DNA from: CAWUJK01 sp964586815
GTDB lineage: Bacteria > Patescibacteriota > Gracilibacteria > BD1-5 > UBA6164
Assembly (NCBI GenBank): GCA_964586815.1
Contig: CAZPIB010000023.1
Location: 1 to 13,824, forward strand
DNA length: 13,824 nt
Direction: 5' to 3'
Both the position numbers and the translations under genes were made by a program. Each line of letters starts with the position of its first letter. The first letter of the stretch is position 1. Of this stretch, positions 8,624 through 13,824 are shown piece by piece. The notes beneath the pieces are model-generated. The model ran no database searches, was not told where the DNA came from, and was given only the letters and a program-made list of their open reading frames with translations.

Positions 8624-9307
8624 TTATAATGATTTATAAGTTTTTTCTAAACTATTGTATATTTCTTCAAATCATACAATTTCTTCTATGATTCTTTGCA
8701 TAATAACATTATCTTCTTCTCAATTCCACATTTTTATGTATGTTCACTCTTTATATCAATTATTTTGTCTAAACTTGTTTAAAACATTTTTTCAAATGTA
8801 TAATTTATATAAATCATCAAAACTTATACTTGCAGAATCAAGACATATAAAGAAAGACTCCATTAAATTTTCTAAATAATTTTTATTATTAGATTTCATT
8901 AAAACAAGAGACATTAAATATTCATATGGTTCAATAATATTATCTAATTCAATATTATATTTTTTTGCCCAAGAAGTTGGAAGTTTTGTATCTGATTTTG
9001 AATTTAGGTATTTTTCAATTAATTCTATTAATTCATTATTATCATAATGTCTAAGTAATTCACTCATTAAAAAATGCCAAATATCAATTAATTCAACTTT
9101 GAAATTTTCATAATCAATACCTCCTTCAATATTTTTCCAATGTTTCCAAGATAAGCTATCAATAGCTTCTGCCATTTCCATATAAATACATCTTTTCCAA
9201 TTAATTATTTTTCATTTATTTGAAATTCATTTTCTCCAATCTTTTCAACTAGTATAAGAATTAAAAGTATCTTGTAATTCAAGCATTTCTAATATTTTTT
9301 CTTTCAT
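8624..9307 (-). CDS. dut: dUTP diphosphatase, all-alpha (dimeric) family
   Basis: 227 residues with TGA as Gly. The all-alpha dUTPase/MazG-like fold hydrolyses dUTP (and dUDP) to dUMP and pyrophosphate, keeping uracil out of DNA. Signatures in order are LQDTFN near residue 11 (family LQ..N), the metal-binding EMAEAID (E44, E47, D50) with SLSWKHWK, then VELIDIWHF (E72, D75, about 71-79). Near the C-terminus comes the characteristic block GKNVLNKFRQNNGYKEG followed by TYIKMWNGEEDN. The length is typical. It is relatively rich in tryptophan (TGG) compared with its neighbours. The family is patchily distributed in bacteria (Campylobacterota, some phages), so horizontal acquisition is possible but not shown. 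The ATG at 9307 is chosen because the helix with LQ..N follows directly. It has its own terminator and is divergent from def. Confidence 0.92.
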
Positions 9308-9352
9308 ATATTTTATTTATTAACTAAATTTTTAATATTCTATTCAAATAAA

Positions 9353-9381
9353 TTGGAAAATCTAGTTTTTTTTATTATAAT
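9353..9381 (+). promoter_or_regulatory. Probable promoter of def
   Basis: TTGGAA (9353-9358) and a perfect TATAAT (9376-9381) are separated by 17 bases, the optimal sigma-70 spacing. The -10 box is 32 bases before the def ATG. Confidence 0.5.
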
Positions 9382-9413
9382 ATATTTATATATAAAATAT
9401 AAAAAAATAAAAT

Positions 9414-9884
9414 ATGTTAAATATAGAAATTTGAAAGAAAAATAAAATTCTAAGAAAAGTAAGTATAAAAATAAAAAAAGATGACATAAAAAAATATGTT
9501 AAAATTGGGAAAGAAATGATAAAATATATAAAAAATCCAGAAAATTGATGAATTTGACTTGCAGCTCCTCAGGTTGGTTATAATATCAGACTTATAGTTG
9601 TAAGTCTTCTAAAAGATAGAGATGATGAAAATTTTTCAACTATTATGATGATAAATCCAGAAATAATAGAACACTCTACTAGTATGGAAAAAGAAACAGA
9701 GGGATGCTTATCTCTTCCTTGAGAAAAAGGAAAAGTATCTAGATATATAGAAATAAAACTAAAATATACTGATGAAAAAGCAAAAGAAAAAATCTTATAT
9801 TTAAATCATCTATCATCTAGAATAGTCCAGCATGAAATTGATCATTTGGATTGAATTTTATTTATAGATAGATTATATAAATAA
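9414..9884 (+). CDS. def: Peptide deformylase
   Basis: 156 residues with TGA as Gly. It removes the formyl group from the initiator methionine of new proteins. All three family motifs are present. Motif 1 is GGIGLAAPQVG (45-55), with the three glycines at 45, 46 and 48 TGA-coded. Motif 2 is EGCLSLPGEKG (96-106), including metal-ligand Cys98. Motif 3 is QHEIDHLDGILF (139-150), with ligands His140 and His144 and catalytic Glu141. The length is in the normal range. It is a single-gene unit convergent with engB. This gene is the cleanest internal proof of UGA-glycine, because Trp or a stop at motif 1 would destroy the active site. Confidence 0.97.
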
Positions 9885-9894
9885 CAAATATTTC

Positions 9895-9917
9895 TAAAAT
9901 AAAATATTTTTATTTTA
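9895..9917. terminator. Possible bidirectional AT-stem terminator between def and engB
   Basis: TAAAATAAAA pairs perfectly with TTTTATTTTA around a 3-base loop. The stem lies 10 bases after the def stop and overlaps the engB stop codon (9910-9912). It has no G-C pairs, so it is weak as a hairpin. Flanking A and T runs on each side would suit both directions. Confidence 0.35.
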
Positions 9918-10494
9918 TTAGATCTTCTGATAAGCTATTAAATAATTCTGAAATTCCATTTTTTTTAAGACTTGATACAGTAAAAATTTTTTGTCCAAAA
10001 AGTTCTTTTTCTATATGATTTTTTGATTTTTGTAATTCTGATTTAGATATTTTATCAATTTTTGATAAAATAATATTTACTTGAAGACCTAATTTTTGAA
10101 CATATAAAAACATATCCTTGTCTTTTTGTTGAATTCAAATCCTTGAATCTATAAGTATACATACTCCTTTTATATAATCTCTTCTAACATCTAAATACCA
10201 AGAAATAAGAGCATCTAATTTTTCTAAAAAATCTTTACCTAATTTTGCAAATCAATACCCTGGTAAATCAGTAAAATAGTATTTATTATTCATTAAAAAT
10301 AAATTAGCAGTTCTTGTTTTTCAAGGCTTACTTGAAGTTTTTACAAGATGTTTTTTATTAAAAATAGCATTCATTATACTACTTTTACCTACATTTGATC
10401 TACCAATAAATACAATTTCTTTATGTTCATCCATAATTATTCTATCATCATCAATAAAAACTGATTTTATAAATTTTATATCTTTTATTTTCAT
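9910..10494 (-). CDS. engB: Ribosome biogenesis GTP-binding protein EngB (YsxC/YihA)
   Basis: 194 residues, the family's normal size, with TGA as Gly. EngB is a small GTPase needed for late assembly of the large ribosomal subunit. G1 is GRSNVGKSS (about 31-39), in the TRmE-Era-EngA-YihA form. The switch I threonine segment is KPGKTRTANLF (about 57-67), and G3 is DLPGYGFAK (about 76-84). ILIDSRIGIQQKDKDM follows, then G4 LSKID (about 142-146) in place of the usual TKxD, and G5 near TVSSLKKNG. The ATG at 10494 fits the family N-terminus of about 25 residues before G1. No ribosome binding site is visible. It is divergent from the membrane-protein gene at 10580 and convergent with def. Confidence 0.96.
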
Positions 10495-10528
10495 TTTATT
10501 TGATTAATAGCTTAAAATATGATATTAT

Positions 10529-10534
10529 TATAAT
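10529..10534 (+). promoter_or_regulatory. Possible -10 box of the 10580 gene
   Basis: A TATAAT 45 bases upstream of the ATG, in the 85-base divergent gap with engB. No matching -35 box at standard spacing was found. Confidence 0.3.
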
Positions 10535-10579
10535 GAAAAAAGTAAAAAGTAAATTTTAAATAAAACTTAGTATAAATAT

Positions 10580-11758
10580 ATGAATAATATAACAGAAAAA
10601 ATAAGAAATAATGCAATAATTGCTTATTTATTTATATTAATAAATATTACATTTCTTTTTAGTAAAAATTCTAACTTAAATAATACTTTTGTCATAAATC
10701 ATACAAAAACTGCACTTTTAATTCATATGGGTTTTTTAATTAATACAATTATTTTTGCATATTTTTGATTATGATTTACTACTCAAATACTTTGATATAA
10801 TATTTCAGATATCATAGCTATTTCAATATATTTAATATTATTTTTTATAATGATCTATTGAGTTTATAAAGCTTATAAATATAAAAATTTTAAAATCTCA
10901 GAAACTCTATATTTTAAAAAAAATCAAAATTTACTTAATATAACAAATGATTGAAGTTTTTCTGAAAAAGATAAGCTGACAATTATTTTATCACTTATTC
11001 CATTTTTTTGATTTATAATTTTTCCAAAATATAAGACAAATAGATTAGTAGAAAATAATACAAAATTGAATTTAATATCTACTTTAATAATTACTTCTTT
11101 ATATATTTTTTGAAATCCAAATCTAGCACATTTCTTATTACTTATTTATATAATATTTATAGTATTTATTTGAATAAATATTTTTATACAAAATAAAATT
11201 ATAAACTTTAACTTAGAAAAAATCCCAAACTCAGATGAGCAAATAATTTTATTAAAAGCTTTTTTTATATACTTATGAAAATATTTTAGTAATTCAAAGT
11301 ATTTTGAAAAATTTTCTTCAATACTAGAGAAAAATAAAATAAAAAATAAAACCAATAATATCAAACAAGAAAAAGAATTACAAGAAAAACCAGACTTCAA
11401 GCTAAATAATTATTTAATTTATATTCCTATACTAAATCTAATTTCTCTTTTTAATAAAAATGTAAAACAACAGAAGCATATTATTAATTGAATAATTATT
11501 ACATGAATTTTTATAGTAATACTACTTCTAGATTATTTCTTTTGAAATAAATATATATACATATTATTCTTAATATTCCCTATTTTTTTTGGTTTAGGTT
11601 ATCTAAAAGCTTGAATTATGAATTATGAAATACCATTTTTATATAATATATTTTTACTTTTACAAAGTATAAAAAATAAAATTAAATCAATATTTCTAAA
11701 AATAAAAACTATTAAAAATACTAAAAAAAGCATAAGTTTAAAAGTCTGAAAAAAATAA
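10580..11758 (+). CDS. Multi-pass membrane protein of unknown function (DUF4870/Tic20-like N-terminal half)
   Basis: 392 residues with TGA as Gly. Hydrophobic segments are visible near residues 13-27 (AYLFILINITFLF), 48-66, 76-96, 130-145, 160-190, 310-335 and 340-355, so six or more membrane passes are likely. The first half has the layout of the small DUF4870/Tic20-like domain: a segment after INHTKTALLIHMG, a paired helix, then VYKAYKYKNFK. A charged, probably cytoplasmic Lys/Asn-rich loop lies around residues 245-275, and the C-terminus is strongly basic. I cannot assign a function, and the domain resemblance is by eye only. It stands alone between engB (divergent) and the repeat-bearing region on its right, and has no clear terminator. 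Confidence 0.65.
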
Positions 11759-11760
11759 AA

Positions 11761-11802
11761 AAATCAGTATAAGAAGCTGTCCCAAAATATCTAAATCTAT
11801 TT
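11761..11802. repeat. Left copy of a 42-base repeat flanking the AAA ATPase gene
   Basis: Aligned without gaps to 13264-13305, about 34 of 42 bases agree, including the 15-base core CAAAATATCTAAATC. The differences are mostly transitions. Unlike the right copy, it lacks the full inverted arm; only a 7-base palindrome (TCTAAAT-CT-ATTTAGA) remains at its inner edge. It starts 3 bases after the stop of the membrane-protein gene. Confidence 0.65.
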
Positions 11803-11881
11803 AGACTTAATCTATATACATTCTTCTTTTAAATCTAATTCTTGACATTCTATGATAATTTCTTCAACTTTTTCTCTTTTT
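11803..11881 (-). pseudogene. Relic of the small cysteine-protein gene seen at 13344-13817
   Basis: A 17-base identical block (11815-11831 and 13539-13555), extended by neighbouring bases that differ mainly by transitions, aligns this stretch with the intact gene at the right end. Translated, DLKEECI followed by a TAG, then IKS, corresponds to ELKEECIQVKPS in the intact gene; the CAG codon has become TAG. A cysteine and leucine upstream also line up (IECQEL against TCSILSGEL, with a two-residue gap). Only about 25 codons remain, between the repeat copy and the ATPase stop codon. It is too short to be functional. The homology claim rests on a short match. Confidence 0.42.
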
Positions 11882-13114
11882 CTAATTTTCTAAAAAGTTT
11901 ATAAATTCCATAAAACTAAAATTTTCAATATATTCAGGAATTTTTAATAAATTTTCTTTTGAATTATAAATTATAATATTTCTTCATTCACTTTTTAAAA
12001 AAGGCTTTATTTCTCTTTCTAAGTTATTTATATTTAATTCATAACATACTTGAATATTTAAATTTTCTTTTTCTATGAAAAAATCAATTTCTGAACCATT
12101 TTTTTTGAAATAAATTTTATCAAATTTTTTCTTTAATTCTATAAAAATTAAATTTTCAAATGATTGTCAGTAATTTATTTTGTTTCATAAAAGTTTATTA
12201 AAACCCAAATTATATAAAAAACTTTTTTTGGCTCATTTTTGTGAAAAATAATTATTTATTTCAAATATATAAAAAATATTTTTTATATATTGATAATATT
12301 CATAAAGAGTAGTTTTTCATATTTTTATATTTTGAGATTTTAATTCATTGTAAATTTTATTTATATTTACTTGTTTTGTAAATCATAAAGTTAAACTTTT
12401 TATTAAATATCTAAGTGAAAACTCATTATCTATTTTATATCTTTCAAGTAAATCTTTATAAATTAATATATCTAAATATGTCTTTAAATTATCAATTTTA
12501 AAAACATTATTTTTTGATAAAACTATTTCAGGAAAAGTTCAATATTCTAAAATTTCTTTTAAAATACTTTTATTTTTTGCTTTTTCTAATGTTGAATAAT
12601 TATTATTATACTCTATATTATTAAATTTTAAAACTTCTTTAAAAGTTAAAGGTAAAATATTATACTGAAAAACTCTTCATCTAAAATGAGTAGCTAGTTC
12701 ACTAGATAATAAATTAGAATTACTTCAACTTAGAAAAATTTGAAATTGTTTATTATATAAAGAAAGAACAAAAACCTTAAAATTAAAAATATCTTGTATT
12801 TCATCAAAAACAAAAAATGGTTTTTTATTTGGGAATAATTCTTTATAATTTTCTAACAATAAATTTGAATCTAACTCTAATCAAGAATACAAAGAAAAAT
12901 CTATAAAAACAACTTGCTCTAATTCTATTTCTCATTTTCTTATTAGTTGTTTAACAAAATCATACATCAAAAAAGTTTTCCCTGTTCTTCTTGGTCAAAC
13001 AAAACTTACAATTTTTTTAATAGATAACAAATCATCAAAAAATTCATAATCCCTTTTAATTACTTCAATATTTTTTATCAAATCCTGATTATCTAAAATT
13101 ATCTGCTTAAACAT
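11882..13114 (-). CDS. AAA-type ATP-binding protein with DUF4143 (AAA_14) architecture
   Basis: 410 residues with TGA as Gly. Walker A is GPRRTGKT (about 40-47) and Walker B is FFVFDEIQDI (about 99-108). A sensor-like segment with the family's GSNSNLLSSELATHFRGR is followed by ILPLTFKEVL. The C-terminal DUF4143 part ends with KKNGSEIDFFIEKENLNIQ, a PD-(D/E)xK nuclease-like strand pattern. This family is abundant in archaea, CPR bacteria and host-associated bacteria, usually in variable genome regions. Its role is not established; defence, toxin-like and mobile-element links have all been suggested. A single-gene unit, it is flanked by two diverged copies of a 42-base repeat and by a decayed gene copy, which points to a rearranged accessory locus. 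AT-rich palindromes lie upstream of the ATG at 13114. The family call is confident and the function open. Confidence 0.88.
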
Positions 13115-13120
13115 TAGTAT

Positions 13121-13165
13121 TTATATATAAGGAAATAATATATTATTTATTACTTATATATAAGT
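13121..13165. promoter_or_regulatory. Paired palindromic boxes upstream of the ATPase gene
   Basis: The 11-mer TTATATATAAG occurs at 13121-13131 and again at 13154-13164. The second lies within the 14-base perfect palindrome ACTTATATATAAGT (13152-13165). The pair sits 7-50 bases upstream of the ATPase start, where an operator would be expected. In sequence this AT-rich, chance is a serious alternative. Confidence 0.3.
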
Positions 13166-13263
13166 ATATATTATTTAATTAATAAAGCAAATAAAGATTT
13201 AACTGTTTTTTTACTCATTATAATAAATTATTTAAAAAACTAATTTTTACTTTAGATTTTCTT

Positions 13264-13305
13264 AAATCAGTTTTAGAGACTATCTCAAAATATCTAAATC
13301 CATTC
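13264..13305. repeat. Right copy of the 42-base repeat
   Basis: Direct-orientation partner of 11761-11802. It shares the start AAATCAGT and the CAAAATATCTAAATC core. Here the repeat continues into a perfect inverted arm, making the long hairpin at 13275-13332. Confidence 0.65.
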
Positions 13306-13332
13306 AGATTTAGATATTTTGAGATAGTCTCT
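13275..13332. repeat. Perfect 26-base inverted repeat (hairpin) with 6-base loop
   Basis: The arm at 13275-13300, which begins AGAGACTATCTC, is the exact reverse complement of 13307-13332; the loop is CATTCA. It lies 11 bases past the stop of the small cysteine-protein gene (minus strand). It could be that gene's transcription terminator, although no T run follows on the minus strand (a run of six Ts follows on the plus strand). It could instead be a miniature inverted-repeat element; the ends resemble insertion-sequence termini. No target-site duplication is obvious. Confidence 0.9.
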
Positions 13333-13343
13333 CTAGTGCTTTT

Positions 13344-13817
13344 TTATCTAACAAAACCTCACATTCACATTGGTCACATTCAATCATTAAAATCTCACAT
13401 TCACATTGGTCATATATCTACGGAAAATCATTGTTTTTCAAACTTATTATTCATTAACTCATTTAAAACATTAAAATTTCAATACTTTCTATGATTTTCT
13501 TGCATTATTTTAAAAGCTTCTATACTAGGTTTAACCTGTATACATTCTTCTTTTAGTTCACCGCTTAATATGCTACATGTTTTTTTATAATTAATTGCAA
13601 ATCATATTTTACATTGTTTCACTGGGTCTATATAGTTTTTTTCTAAAGAAGAAATCATATCTGATTTAAATTCTTCTGGTATATTTTTATTATTTTTAAT
13701 ATCTTGTATTTGTTTACTTAAAGATTTTCAAGAAAAATGTTTTTGACAATCAGATAATTTAAAGTTTTCAGCAGTATCATTAATTTGTTTTTCTAAATTC
13801 TCTCTTTTTTCTTCCAT
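13344..13817 (-). CDS. Small four-cysteine protein with Gly/Met-rich C-terminal repeats, unknown function
   Basis: 157 residues with TGA as Gly from the ATG at 13817. The upstream frame stays open to the window edge, so the real start, and perhaps a signal peptide, may lie outside. The first 125 residues are Lys/Glu-rich and probably helical, with cysteines near 24, 69, 81 and 92. The C-terminus is different: GPMGMGDFNDGM followed by GPMGMGGFVR, a 36-base unit repeated about 1.8 times, rich in Gly, Met and Asp/Phe. Nearly all of these glycines are TGA-coded. I do not recognise the family. A decayed relative appears to lie at 11803-11881 on the far side of the ATPase gene, each next to a copy of the same repeat. 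A second frame through the tail encodes CDQCECEVLLDKK but opens only after a TAG and has no good start, so it is probably a shadow. Confidence 0.62.
13365..13418. repeat. 36-base tandem repeat in the Gly/Met-rich tail
   Basis: The 18-base core TCACATTCACATTGGTCA occurs twice, at period 36, encoding GPMGMG on the minus strand each time (the first bases of each copy fall near 13359 and 13395). Copies agree across the core and diverge in the intervening codons. Confidence 0.7.
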
Positions 13818-13824
13818 TTTCAAC

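Noticed and set aside
8299..8879. Plus-strand ORFs at 8299-8508 and 8655-8879, and similar ones at 4024-4272 and 11146-11400
   Set aside because: They lie antisense to comM, dUTPase, recJ and the membrane-protein gene, are low-complexity or hydrophobic by composition, and show no family features.
9414..9884. UGA as tryptophan (code 4) or selenocysteine
   Set aside because: TGA occurs at P-loop, deformylase motif 1 and RecJ GGHK glycine positions where Trp or Sec would abolish function, many TGAs occur per gene, and TGG remains the Trp codon.
11761..13332. A complete insertion sequence bounded by the repeat copies
   Set aside because: The repeats are in direct orientation, no recognisable transposase lies between them, and the gene inside is a DUF4143 ATPase; a decayed duplication or a relic of terminal repeats fits better.
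13275..13332. Hairpin as a standard rho-independent terminator for the cysteine-protein gene
   Set aside because: The position fits, but no T run follows on the minus strand; kept as an inverted repeat with terminator function only as a possibility.
1..13824. CRISPR array
   Set aside because: No regularly spaced direct repeats with unique spacers and no cas genes were seen; the only tandem repeats are the (TA)n tract and the 36-base coding repeat.

Overview
The window is very AT-rich and carries protein genes full of in-frame TGA codons. At conserved positions TGA must read as glycine: the P-loops of the pilus ATPase, ComM and the AAA ATPase, and all three motifs of peptide deformylase. With UAA and UAG as the only stops, the ORFs become full-length. 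This is genetic code 25, known from the Candidate Phyla lineages Gracilibacteria (BD1-5) and Absconditabacteria (SR1). The window is therefore very probably from one of those small-genome, host-dependent bacteria. Starts are ATG or GTG behind A-rich leaders, with no recognisable Shine-Dalgarno sequences.

Layout from left to right: (1) 8-556, minus: a TIM-barrel sugar isomerase-like gene that stops inside a (TA)n microsatellite. (2) 636-942, minus: three tRNA genes, read Glu, initiator fMet, elongator Met, behind a good promoter. (3) 1034-3806: a PilB/GspE-type ATPase (minus) divergent from a single-membrane-pass, pilin-accessory-like protein and a secreted six-cysteine protein (both plus), a possible envelope or pilus module. 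(4) 3816-6536, minus: a CsaB-like pyruvyl transferase followed by recJ, one transcription unit. (5) 6624-6833: a 100-N scaffold gap flanked by an identical 55-base sequence, almost certainly unmerged contig ends. (6) 6914-9307, minus: comM and an all-alpha (dimeric) dUTPase. (7) 9414-9884, plus: def (peptide deformylase), convergent with engB (9910-10494, minus). (8) 10580-11758, plus: a multi-pass membrane protein. (9) 11761 to the end: an accessory-looking patch with a DUF4143-type AAA ATPase (minus) between two diverged copies of a repeat. The right copy sits next to an intact small four-cysteine protein with Gly/Met-rich repeats. The left copy sits next to what looks like a decayed fragment of the same gene family.

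Most genes are housekeeping: repair and recombination (recJ, comM), nucleotide sanitation (dUTPase), translation and ribosome assembly (def, engB, tRNAs), and surface functions (pilus ATPase, pyruvyl transferase, secreted proteins). I found no CRISPR array, rRNA, intact insertion sequence or obvious defence operon. The least explained parts are the duplicated and decayed locus around the ATPase at the right end, the pilus-associated unknowns at 2426-3806, and the possible microsatellite-controlled end of the first gene.
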